Source of the DNA: Syngnathus acus
Taxonomy: Eukaryota > Chordata > Actinopteri > Syngnathiformes > Syngnathidae
NCBI RefSeq assembly: GCF_901709675.1
Contig: NC_051104.1
Span: 3,639,501 to 3,703,500, forward strand
DNA: 64,000 bases
Reading direction: 5' to 3'
Below, piece after piece: positions 14,201 through 27,479 of the stretch; the stretch's first letter is position 1; each line of letters begins with the position of its first letter. The position numbers and the translations under genes are program-made. The notes beneath the pieces were generated by a model. It was not told the DNA's origin. It saw only the letters and a program-made list of their open reading frames with translations, and searched no databases.

Positions 14201-17200
14201 GTTCACCTGATTGGCTGAAGGAGCAGTGAGGCGTGTCCGACTCCAGGACTGTGCTCTGTGTGGGCGGGGCCAAAGACTCGGGCGGACTATCCAGGGCCAA
14301 AGAATCCTGAAAGCGCCACAGACACCATTTGAGACACGTCACGCTCATCTGACTTGGAGGCATAATCACATAAATGCTACTAAAGATGAAATCGCAATCT
14401 TACGGTTGGCGTCCCAAAACGCACATCTCCGTCATGAGCTGTTCTCCACAACTCTCGTTGGCTCTCGGCCACGATGTCACCTTTGACCTCACCGCCGATG
14501 ACTTCATCAGTGGTGATAACGTCACTGCTGGCATCACAGCTGACGGGCTCCAAAGAGTCCATTTTGTCTGTGCTCGGAACCTCTCCGCCATCCAGCAGCT
14601 GAAGAAGAAGAACCGCTTTGAGACGCCTCTCAGCCAATAGCAGCAGAACATCAACGTCTGCCTTTCCTGATCTAGCTGCCCTTTCCCCATCTAACGTCTA
14701 ATCCTCCTTTCCTGACATCACTGCGCTTCTTTGCCAGTTTGTGCGTAATCACCTGGTTCCTCCGCAGGCCAGCGACGACGTGGTAGAGCGTCACGAGCGT
14801 CAGCGGGCTGACAAAGTGAAACCAGCTGAGCAGCGGGTTCACCTGCATCCTCCAGGGAGCATCGCAGTCCGCCGACACCAGAGGCACCAGGCCGAACACG
14901 CTGCGGCATCAATCGAGCCATCCATCAGTCAAGGTTAGGGTTTGCGCGCATATGATGCTGCTACGCTACGGGTGTTGTTTGCAATGGCCTTTTCATGTTA
15001 GCATGAACTAAGGGACCTGAATTCTCTTTTGTTTTCCGTGTCAGCTTTACAGTAAACCTTAAGTGACCGTGACAAATGAACATCTCCGCATCTTATTTGG
15101 TGCCAGGGAGAATGTCCCCTTTTCATTTCCTCAAAGTGGTTATCCGATAAGTCTCCGATTTCTAGGAAGGAATACTTTCATTAAAGATGGTTCAAGTGGT
15201 TTGGGGGGAAAACCTGTTGTCATGATGTGTGTTGGTGGACTTTTGCATTCTTTTCAAAAGATTTCATGTTCTGTCTTGTTTGCCTATACATGCCACCTGT
15301 TCTGGTGTCAACCAATCGGCTCGCTCCATGTCTTGTCTACCTGTGACTCATTGTCTCGTCACTTGTTTTCTATTTAGTTCCCAGCCTTCCTTGGGTTTGT
15401 GTCGTCTGAATTTGGCATGATTTGTGTTCGATATAAGGCTGGGTTTAAAAACAAACCAATCAAATTGATTTTCCTTACGTATGGTTGGAAAACCCGTGTT
15501 CCATATATCTCCGGAGTCAATGTGGTGAGCAAGCATTCTCCCGTGAAAATCATACAAACGAAGAATTAACTCACTCATATCGATAGCTAATGAGTTGCTT
15601 TCTTTATAGGACAACCAAGTACATGTGTATCGATGTGAGGAGATGTTCTCCACTCATGCTGAGCTCAGGTATGAGGTAAGAGGATGTGCTTTAATGCTAA
15701 GCCGTTTTAGCTAAACTTTGTCTAAGTGAAGAATTTAGCGAAAATTTTGGGTAAAACCAATTAGAGTCTTACATGTATTGACGCTAGCACATACATAACA
15801 TGTACTAGCTACTGAAGTAATGTCCAATGTTGGTTGCTGTTTGTTTTGCTCGCTAAGCTAACCTGCTACATGTGTTTGTTAAATAACATTACAAGTGTGT
15901 AATGTAAATAATTGTGTCAGTGTGCACTTGAAAACAGCAGGGTGCGCTGTTTCACTTAAATCGCTCGTTACCTTAAGGTTGCTTCTGCTAGGCACTATTG
16001 GACATTATTCTATTCTATTCTATTGGACCCTATTCAAAATTTCTAGCTCCATGGGGTCTTAATGTGAATATTCATCTTTTTACTGATGCACCAAGTTAGA
16101 GCGAGAAGTTTGTACTATTTTCAGCTTTGGTTCCTCTGAGAATGTCTTCTATATAAAAGTACAAAATCCTGAACTGAATCAAAAATCACTTGAATCGGGC
16201 CCTTGTGAATTGAATTGATTTTGAAAATCTGAATCGATCGCCAGGCCTCATTCTGCGTGTCTTTGTGACTTTCAAGCTTGTTTTGGGGATGTTGGTGTTT
16301 TGAATGTAGGACATGTCTTGCTTGTCTCTTGAACCCAACTTTTTACCCTCCTGTGTTTGCTTCTGCACCACAAATGCCCAGACAGGCCTTCAAGCAACTG
16401 GGGGGGGGGAAGTTTCTCGGGGGTGTGGAAGGGCAAGGCATCACATGCTTAATTAGAGGCTCTGCGTTTCTTTTTGGTGCATTGACTTCAAGCATGCATA
16501 AAATGGCTTCACTATTCATTGCCTTTGTTGTCTTTGGAAAATTTTGGTTTCCTCGTAAATCTCAGTTATTTCCCCCTGTTTTTACAAGCTCCGGCAAAAT
16601 GATGCAAGACGTTCACTCAACGCGTTCAATGCGGTCATGTTGCGTCGTCAAATGAGTCGACCTTCTGTTTTGCTCATTGCAAACGCTCAAGTCATAGACG
16701 TAAGGCCCTCAGGCACATTTCATGCTCATTATCGCTGCCGCCCTCATGTGCATTACCTTGCGGCGGTCTGGGTGGAAGGCCACGCCTCCTGCAGCGAAGG
16801 CAGCTGGTAGCTGTAGACGAGCAGGAAGTGGGCGGCGGAATACAAGAGCGACATCAGAGAGAGACACCTGAAGAGCGGCGGGGGGAGCCGACCGCTCCAA
16901 GCCCACCAAGTGCATACCACCTGAAAAGAAAGCAAGTAGGGCAGGGAGGAGAGTGATGGCAGCACCACACCTGGGGGGGTGGGGCAGGGTAGGGTGGGGA
17001 CAGAGAGGGGGCATTGCTGGTAAGGACACCTCTTCATTGTAATAACATGTCGAGAGTGCAAAAAGGTGAAGCCGCACTGGACTGGTGTTGGAATGTGGAG
17101 GCAGGCTCTCCAGCATCCAGCCATCGGCCCAAAACCTGGGCAGACTACACCCTGGACGGCTCGTGGGCACAATCTATTGGTGTGGAAACTGGGCAAAGGC

Positions 17201-20200
17201 TTCCCAAGATGTTCCCAAGGGCACATCGGTTTTTTTCACAACCATTGAAATAGGAAGCATGATATGATCCCATGCTTAGAAAATAATAAAAAAAACGACA
17301 ACCCCAACCGGTGCCCCGATGACTCGTATGCAATTTGAATCAGCCCAAATTCCATTTGGCTATCTCCTCGTTTTGGCGAGCAATAAGAGGCCTCGCGATT
17401 CAACCAATGGGGCAAGGTGTGTGGCATTGTGCTCAACACAGGAGGAACACCATGAGCAAGACCACGAGGAACACCACGAGGTCTGTGCGCTTCTGCGGCT
17501 TACCTGTGAGTCCCAGCAAAAGCGTGAAGAGAAGCTTGCCTCCAGCGGTCATGGCATTTGCCAGCATCATCCTGATTTTGCTCAAGACTTGTTCTACTTG
17601 GGCTGCCACCCTGCTGCCGGCGCTTGCTTCGTCCTCTGGGTCGTAGAGCCGCGATTCCTGCACGGACGCAAAGCACAAACGGGCCTCCTCGGTCACAACC
17701 AAATTCAGTCGCAAGACAAACAAGGATGAGCGAGCGAGAGCGCATCGGATTGATCCAGAAACCTGATCTTCATGACCTGTCGCATAACAAGGTTCCGCTT
17801 GTAAATGGCTTACAGAGTCATCAGATCATCGAGAGCAAATGTCATTACGAAATGAGCGGAGCTTGAACCCTCTTCTCCCATTTGTGCGTGTGCGTGGCCA
17901 CCTGGGTGTGTGTCGCAGGGCCGAGTCTCAGGCTCAGCCTCCATGCCAGCAGGCCAACCACCAGCACACCGACATCCGGAAGGACGTGTCGCACGGCGGA
18001 CGGCGCATCGCTTCCTGTCAGCCTGATTGGCAGTCAACACAACACAGCAATGTCACGGCAGCGCCAGCTGCAGCGCCAGCCGCCTTTTACGCCAAAGCTG
18101 CTCATTTTCACCTCACAAAGCCCAGCTGATTCAGCGCCTTCTGCCAGGAGGTGCCTACAGACCAGACAAGACAGGCGGGTGACCGTGCATGAGTCAGAGC
18201 AAAGGAGCACGCGGGTGCCCCTCGAGTCTGACGGGCGCCCGTCGAGTGAGACGGGCGTTAGTCGAGTCAGACGGGCACCAGTCAGACAGGGGGCGCCAGT
18301 CAGACGGGCGTCAGTCAGACGGGCGCAAACTTACACTTGCGGTCGGGGGTGAGGGCAGCAGCGGATATCTGGAAGAAGGTCTGCAGCAGCAGGAAGAGGA
18401 AACTGGACACACAAACCGCCGTGACGCAGCGATTGCTGTTGCCTAGGAGACCAACGACACCCACTCTTGACATTCGACCCTCGGCTCAGTAGCTATCGCT
18501 CGGAAGCAGGCAGATTTCTTCAGTTGTGTGTTTGCCAAAAACGGGATGCAAATGTTCCCTCCAATTCATTCACTCGCTCAATCAAATCCTCTACGGACAA
18601 ATGGAGGATTCCATCAGTTGCGCCTTTTTCTACTTTTGGAGAAGTTTTGGTTTGGTGGCACACCGTGAGATTTTGTTTCCCCCCATGTCCTCCGGCTGCC
18701 GAAATCTCATCTAAGGAGTCGTTACATTCAGCTCCAATCTAAACAGGAAGTGATGTCACACCTGAGCCATTGTCACCCTTTTCTTTTTCTTTCCGCCGGG
18801 AGAATCACCTGACACGCCGCAACACACAACGTGTGTGTGTGTGTACGTGTGTGTATGTTTATCCTTCTGCTTTCCTCAGGAAGGAACACATGCCAATATG
18901 TATGGGTGTCATCTTTTAGTTTCCTCAGGAAGGACAAGCCTGACCCCCCACTGTGATGTGTTGCGTTCACGTTGCCACATAGTATTTGTGAACATTTGTG
19001 TTGTTTAGTAAGTCGCCCATTGTGGCCCGACAGTCTAATTGGAAACGTGAGCAAGGGTCCAACATGCTGCTTTGATTCCCATTTGATTCCAACATGCTGC
19101 TTTGATTCTCATCTCGATTCTACCATTGAGCCTTAAAGTAGCAAACATGGGATGGGCAATGCCCCCTTTTTGGCAAAGCACGAAGAACCGCTGAAGGCGG
19201 GCCGTGGGACTCGAGGCGACGGCGGTACCTGCACGCAGGGAGCCGGCGCAGGGTTGGGGCAGCAGCGGCAGCAGTAGCAGCAGGAGGACGTAGAGCAGCG
19301 AGAAGCCGTTGAAACGCAGCAAAGCCCCTGCCAACACATCAGATCATGCACACATCAGTGCACGCGTGACATCAGTCATGATTTGAAAAGCGGCCCGCCT
19401 GCCCGCCCGTCTGTCTGGCCGAGAAACCTTCCAGACCAATCCAGCGAGGAAGACAGCGTGGCCTTGTTTGCTCCCCCTCCCCCCTCACTCACACTGCCCC
19501 CACTTTCCCAGGTAACAACATCTGGTTGTGTGTGTTGACACACTGCTCACCACACAGCAATACGCTCACGCCTCCCCCTCCGTTTGGAATGTGAGCCGCA
19601 GAAAGTTTCGGACCATCCCACGCTTCCCTCACGGCAACGGTTGCGACATGAATATCGATAACTCTGCTAAGAAAGTCAAACGCGGCCATCAAGATCTCGA
19701 CACACGTTAGCTGCTATGCTGTTCACGGTGCCAATGTGGCACATGCTAACAGCTGCAACTTGACATCAAGTGCGGGCGGGCGGCCGAAAGCAAAGATTCC
19801 GTCAGCAACAAACCGAGACTTTGGATTTGGCATTCCCTTTCCCGTTATCAACTCCATCCGGATTTTCCCATCCCCTCCACACTTCAGGATTCACATGGAG
19901 ACTGCATTTTGCTGAGCGTCGCAAGTTTGGAGAGGCGTTGACATGCAGCAGAGAAAGGGGCCCTTCCTTTTCTGCCCTACTCAAAAGTGGCAGAAAACAG
20001 GACCTTTTGGTGATAGACATGTGGCCCACTCGACCATCATGTCACGGCCGTGAGAATGCAACACGATTGATGAGAAGCTCTTCCTTTGATGGACTTTGGG
20101 TTGCCAACATAAGGTTGGCAATGAAGCACAAGCTCCTCATGCTGGAAAACAACAACCAAGTGGATAGTGTTGAATTCGGACTGATTAATGTCTCAAATGT

Positions 20201-20369
20201 CACAGAGCGACAGGATTATTGAGGACTTGAAGCGCTCGAATGGCAGTGGCGGACAATCCAATATGAGAAGATTGATGAGAAAAGACGCCTGACCTGCGCT
20301 GAGGCTGAGCGGCAGCAGCAGCCTGAAGGTGAAACCCGCCAGCAGCAGTTGGGAGGTCGGACGGGACAT
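2451..20369 (-). CDS. piezo2: Piezo-type mechanosensitive ion channel component 2
   Basis: Trimeric plasma-membrane cation channel gated by membrane tension, used in touch and proprioception. Fifty-seven exons trace with unbroken phase, giving 7782 nt, about 2593 aa (human PIEZO2 about 2750). Exons: 20369-20294, 19327-19229, 18442-18335, 18154-18112, 18010-17902, 17657-17504, 16970-16757, 14900-14753, 14598-14404, 14306-14207, 14068-13692, 13508-13388, 13328-13111, 13032-12884, 12810-12732, 12661-12567, 12413-12229, 12164-12007, 11932-11762, 11697-11584, 11517-11317, 11251-11047, 10908-10807, 10717-10540, 10469-10383, 10310-10154, 10072-9976, 9901-9736, 9673-9584, 9517-9429, 9352-9287, 9221-9112, 8991-8868, 8799-8731, 8590-8424, 8364-8262, 8161-7951, 7711-7555, 7458-7427, 7356-7255, 7172-7016, 6895-6713, 6627-6483, 6401-6305, 6236-6089, 6019-5932, 5864-5738, 5658-5500, 5435-5288, 5213-5025, 4960-4868, 4797-4631, 4556-4440, 4322-4243, 4145-3932, 3865-3724, 2552-2451. 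Landmarks: N-terminal [47 protein letters not shown], the PF(X2)E(X6)W motif in [45 protein letters not shown] and [15 protein letters not shown] match PIEZO2 better than PIEZO1, although EELPCVDR carries a PIEZO1-like Cys. The end is WTRR-stop, shorter than the mammalian tail. Teleosts have 2a and 2b copies; I cannot say which this is. Confidence 0.97.
3238..3613. repeat. (TTA)n and (TATATG/TG)n microsatellites in the last piezo2 intron
   Basis: About 3238-3278 is an ATT/TTA trinucleotide run. From about 3375 to 3613 there is an interrupted TA-repeat with TGTG inserts spaced irregularly. Both lie between piezo2 exons 56 and 57. They create long apparent open frames of Tyr/Ile/His on both strands that are not genes. 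Confidence 0.95.
14901..16756 (-). other. piezo2: piezo2 intron between exons 7 and 8
   Basis: Largest piezo2 intron, 1.86 kb in an otherwise very compact gene. No exon is recognised inside, and the flanking exons join in frame without one. Its size seems due to a decayed interspersed repeat (see 15430-16250). Confidence 0.6.
15430..16250. repeat. Possible decayed DNA transposon in piezo2 intron
   Basis: The left side begins with AAGGCTGGG followed by an A/T-rich stretch containing AATCAAATTGATTTT. The right side ends with AATCGATCGCCAGGCCT after AATTGAATTGATTTT. These loosely mirror each other and resemble the GGGCTGGGCGAT-type termini common on fish hAT-like elements. The arms are diverged and no target duplication was found. 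It could equally be unrelated A/T-rich intron sequence. Confidence 0.3.
18221..18331. repeat. Short GTCAGACGGGCG minisatellite
   Basis: Imperfect tandem units of roughly 15-20 bp with core AGTCAGACGGGCG, repeated about six times with variants such as GTCGAGTGAGACGGGCG. It ends within a few bases of the donor site of piezo2 exon 3 (exon end 18335), on the intron side. Confidence 0.8.
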
Positions 20370-21141
20370 GGTTCCGCCGCGTCCCAGCTCCTGCAGCCCG
20401 CGCGTATGGGGCGGGCTGTCAGAGGTGCGTCCGCCTGGACGGGACCGGGAGCGGTGCCACCGCCGCCGGGGGCATTCCGCAGGCACGCGCCTCCACACGC
20501 TCAAAGTGGTTCGGCCAACAAAACAAACCCCTCCGGGCTCAAAATCCAACAAGAGATGAGAAGAGGGGACAAGTTTATCTCCAGCTTACACTTCTTCCTA
20601 CAAATCGTCTTCTCCTGCCCCTTGGACTCCTTCGTCTCTCGGGGGCCAAAAACAAGCAGGGGCGCGCAGATGTTTTCAGACCCCCTCCTCCCTCCCCCTT
20701 TTTTTTCTCTCTCTCTCCGTCCACGGCCACGCAACCACCCGCTGACGGACGTCCCGCTCAACCAATCGGCGGCGCCGCCGTGCAGACTGCAACCCCTCCC
20801 CCATGAAAGAACATCAAATTACAGACAGACCTTGTTCACGTCGACTTTTTGAGAGACGAGTCCGCGTGTGAAGTTCAAGTGAAGCAGCGCACTTTGAAAA
20901 AAACAACACACAAGGACTCAAGAAGCGCGAGCTGCTTTTATTTCACTTGGAACATGAGCAACTCCCTGCTGAGCGTACGAAACGTGGAGCCTGCTGCTGC
21001 GTGTGGCATCCCGTCCCGTCCGTGCAAGCAGGCGCTAGACAAAGCCGACTGGCAAGCAAAAGGGGGCCATTTTCCACACGGGCCGAGAAGCACTAGCTAC
21101 GTTCAGGGAGTGGGCGGGGCTAGTGAGAGGCCAGCAATCCA
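20370..21141. promoter_or_regulatory. gnal-piezo2 intergenic region and presumed piezo2 promoter
   Basis: Only about 770 bp separate the gnal stop from the piezo2 ATG, both on the minus strand. The first 400 bp upstream of piezo2 are GC-rich and contain CAACCAATCGGCGGCGCC at about 20759-20776, a CCAAT-box-like site. The interval must also hold the gnal 3' UTR. No TATA box was seen. The promoter call is inferred from position and composition only. Confidence 0.4.
20937..20942 (-). terminator. AATAAA poly(A) signal for gnal
   Basis: TTTATT on the plus strand reads AATAAA on the minus strand, about 200 bp past the gnal stop codon and about 570 bp before the piezo2 start codon. Position and strand fit the gnal transcript; cleavage is not demonstrated. 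Confidence 0.55.
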
Positions 21142-23688
<2,547 letters not shown>

Positions 23689-26600
23689 GTCTTAGCCGAT
23701 GCCGTCTGACCGAGCTGTTTTGTCTGCAGGCTCAAGGGCTCCTCCGAGTGCGTCCGTCCATCCGCAGTCGGATCCTTCAGCCGGAAGGTGTCGGTATCTC
23801 GTTGCTCTAAAGAGAGAATCTCAGCAGACTCACCTGCGCCGCCTTCGCCTCATGACGCCAGCCCGCCTCGTCTTTGGGGATTCCCTGTTTGCTTCCACCA
23901 TGACAGGCTTTGCTTGACAACCGCGCCGCCTTCACCCACGTCATCTTTAGCTTTACCTAATTCAATGTGAACAGCCTTCAAGAAAAGGAAAACGGTGGCA
24001 ACCAAAACCTGGAAACCCGGAGCAGCTAACTTTGTGTAAAGTTTTGCTCGCTTTGGTTACGAGTTTGACTTTTGTCGCGTGTTGTTTGAGATGTCCGTTG
24101 TTGACCAAGGAAAACAAAGATGTGGAGTAACAGTTGGTTCTTTATTGGCAAGATCTTGGGTTGTTTGATGGCGGCCAGTACACGAGGCATGGCAGCAGAT
24201 GAAACAACAACCCCAGGTCAGATGGTTTTATACTGTCCGGAAAAGCAGTTGTATTAAATCGAGCGACGTGAAGAAGAGTCCCGGTCATGCGCGTGACATT
24301 GGACAGAAAGTCTCAAATGTTGACAGACAGTCTCGGGAACACACAGCAGACGTGGAGCTGCACTGCAAGCGCTGCTCTGCTGCCCCCTGCTGGCGTCCAG
24401 TCTGTATCAGCGAATCCTTTTCACTTTTGCTTTCTATCAGAGAAATCTCCGGACCTCGGGAAGGCGACTCTGCCAATGTTTGTTCACCTCCTGCATTTCA
24501 GGGGTGGGTCTCGGATGAGCGCTTTGAGGTGGTGTGTTCCCAGCCAGGCAAAATCAGTTTCACAGCTTTGTCCAGCACCATTTCTATAAAAGAGAAACCT
24601 CAGCCTCACAAGAGAAGGGACTGTTGCTTACCTGTACCGTACTTGGACTGCCGCTCGGCGGCACCGTACTGCTCTGCGCAGAGAGCCAGAAAGGATCGGG
24701 CACATTCAATGATTTGTGGAGGGCCTGTTTTTGTTGTCACTTTATGCAAGGAATGTCTCTTTGCACTTAAGCTAAAAAAAGAAATGCCGAGAAATCTAAT
24801 CTGCCAAATGTTAAGGCTGCTGGGATTTCATTTAGGGGTGCTGGAGCTGGATCGATGCCAAGCGCTCTGATGGCAAATCTAGTCAAAGTGAACCCCATTT
24901 AGCAAGAAAGACGACGTGACCCCTTCATCAGTTTTTCTGGAGCTCCTCAAGTGTTAGGGCGATGTCGCGGAGCTCAGCTGTTGCTAACTTGAGCGGCGGC
25001 GGAAAAAGCCCACCACTGCACTTGAGCTGGGCTGCCTTTCATCAGGCCCGCTTGGCCAAACATGGCCGCCACCTGCTCACCTCCTCCACCAAACATCAAA
25101 ACCACTTAAGAGGCTTTCATCTCGATATTCCTGTCGCCGCCACAAGGCAAACTTTCTCCCTATGAGATTGGTAAAATGGCGAGCCAGCGAGCTGGAGTCG
25201 GCTGGCCGACCTTTGGCGTGGTTTCATTGGCGCCCACCCTTATTTGCGTCTTCCCAAAAATGTTTCATTTTCATTTGAAGACGGCTCACCAATCAGTAAG
25301 CCGTTGAGCACTTCCCCGTCGGAGCCATTCATCATCTTGTTTCCTCGCTGTGTCACTCGTCAGCCAACAGCCGAGAACAAGTGACGTCGGGCATTTTGAA
25401 ATGAGCAAAACACTTGAAGGAAAGTCATGTAGGCGGAGCTCTTCCGTCAGGTGACCGTCGCACGATGCGAGTTGCCTATCTCGTATTCCCGACACGGGTC
25501 AGCGAACGTGACACGCACGACATCCATCATGTGACACGGCTAGCGCGCACATGCGTGCATTTGCAGGTGAGTTCAGCAGATGACATGTTTGTTCAGCAGC
25601 TTCCTGCTGTCACACCATGTGACCTCCTCTCTTCTTCAGGTGGGTGAAGATCAGCGTGTGTGTGCGCGCGCGTGTGTCATGCTCAGACCTGTCCCGTCCT
25701 GAGCTCTCATCAAAGATAAACTTCAACATAAACCGACTTCATTCTTCTTCAGTCAGCCGCTAACTTCCTGTTCTGTCATAACACACACGCACGCACGCAC
25801 ACGCCAGGCTAGACCAGGACCGGGTTCCAATACCAATTGAGCCAAAGACAAGATCTCAAACAAGGGCTGGCAGCATTGCCGTCAGTCTTGTGCTCCTCGA
25901 GGTCATCAATGGTGTTGTTCCTGCCTTGACCAGCCGGGGGCAGGCGTGAAATGGCCAGAGGCTTGATCCTTGTCAGCTGAGCGCTCAGTCGGATGTTAAC
26001 CTGTGGAATGCTGGCGGTTCCCACGAGGCCGGGCGGGGCCCGGCTCCAGCAAGGTGCTTGTACGTGTTAATTCTCTGAGCATCTCCAAATCGCAGTGATC
26101 ACAGTGAGGCAAGCACGCTGCCTTCCTTGCCTAAATGGCCGTCGGCACCAGAAGCACAAGCTGGACGCTTTCTGGGTCCGGGGAGGCGGCGGGCTGCTCC
26201 CTCTCGGGCCCCACCTGGCGAGCCCTCTTGCTCTTACTGTGCGTCCTTAATGTGACCTCGGGTTGTGAACATTACACACACAGTGTGTGCGTATGTGTGC
26301 GTCTTTGATGCGAGTGTGTCTTGTTGATGTTGGCACCCATGTTGAGAGAGGAAGATGAAAAGCGCCATCATGCTGGTACTGGTTCTGGACGTCTACGTGA
26401 TGAGACGCTGATGAGACACTCCGATACGCACTGATGATACGATTACAACCAAAACTGGTCCAGCCAGTCCGGGGAGGGGGGGCGGGGCGAGGCGAGGGGG
26501 GGGGGGGGGCGAAGGAGTTCTGCTCCATATCACTTTGTCCATAACTCTGCAGTCCAAACCAAATGACAAATTGTTATCAATGAAGATGATGGAAATGGCA

Positions 26601-27479
26601 CCGATGCCAAAGCAGCCATCGGCGGAACACGGAGCAGTTGATGATTTACTTAAGCGAGAAGAAGATTTGCGTGTGAATAGTCCCCGATGAAAATCAGCGG
26701 ACGAGAAGATGCGAAGATAAGAACATGTTGCTGAAAGGATAGAATTACAGCTCAGACACACTTGCGTGCGCGGGCGCGTGCGTCTTCCAGGTGGACGTCT
26801 TGCCGCACGCTGGCTGACTTCAAACTAAAAACACTTTTTCTCCTGCCCGCACCTGGCCGACATCCCGCCTTCACTGGCCTCCTGCTGACCTTCTCTCCGA
26901 TCACCTTTACCTCACCTTCAACTCTTTGTGTGCGTGTGTGTATTCTGAGGAGACCGATGGATCTTAGTGACAGAAGCAAACACTTCCTGTCCTCACACAT
27001 TTATTACACACACACACTCACACATTCTCATCCTAATAGTTTACGGTGCACATGCTTCTGGGACAAGCACCTGACTCACATTCCTCTTTTCTGTATTTGA
27101 AAGGTCCAAGACAACACAACCAGCAAATATGTGTTCGTGCATGCGTGTCTGTGTTTTCGTGTTTGTGTGCGCGTGTCATGATCTCAGAAGATGAATAAAT
27201 AAGACAAAGGACATACTGCATGAGGCTTGACATGTCTTTTGATGATTGACAGGCTTGCCGCTCACAGGAAATGAAAGGAAGTGGTTGATCAATTCAATCA
27301 AGACATTGGAAATCCATCTGATGAGTCTGAAGAGCAAAATATTCTGGCTACACTTTTGTCCCCAGGATGAAATGTTTTGCTTGACTTTGTTCATGTTGTT
27401 CTGTGGGGAGCTCAAAAGCAAATGTGATTTCCCCAAAGCTTGCCATCGCCATCTGAGTCGCCACGGGAGGTTAGCGAGA
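23689..27479. other. gnal-gcm2 intergenic region
   Basis: 3.8 kb between the gnal start codon and the gcm2 stop codon, both genes on the minus strand. No exon with recognisable homology was found. It contains a long but probably chance open frame at 24199-24870 on the plus strand, an acceptor-like site followed by a short open frame on the minus strand (about 25809-26000), a G-rich run at 26465-26515 and short CA/TG runs. A minus-strand AATAAA at 27000-27005 could serve gcm2. The right part of 23690-24200 presumably includes the gnal promoter. Confidence 0.5.
27000..27005 (-). terminator. Possible AATAAA poly(A) signal for gcm2
   Basis: TTTATT on the plus strand, about 475 bp beyond the gcm2 stop codon on the transcribed strand. 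It is the nearest such hexamer I found; the assignment is positional only. Confidence 0.3.

Noticed and set aside
24199-24870. 223-codon open frame on the plus strand between gnal and gcm2
   Set aside because: No recognisable domain, no splice context and no codon pattern suggesting selection; a frame of this length is near what chance gives in 64 kb read in six frames.
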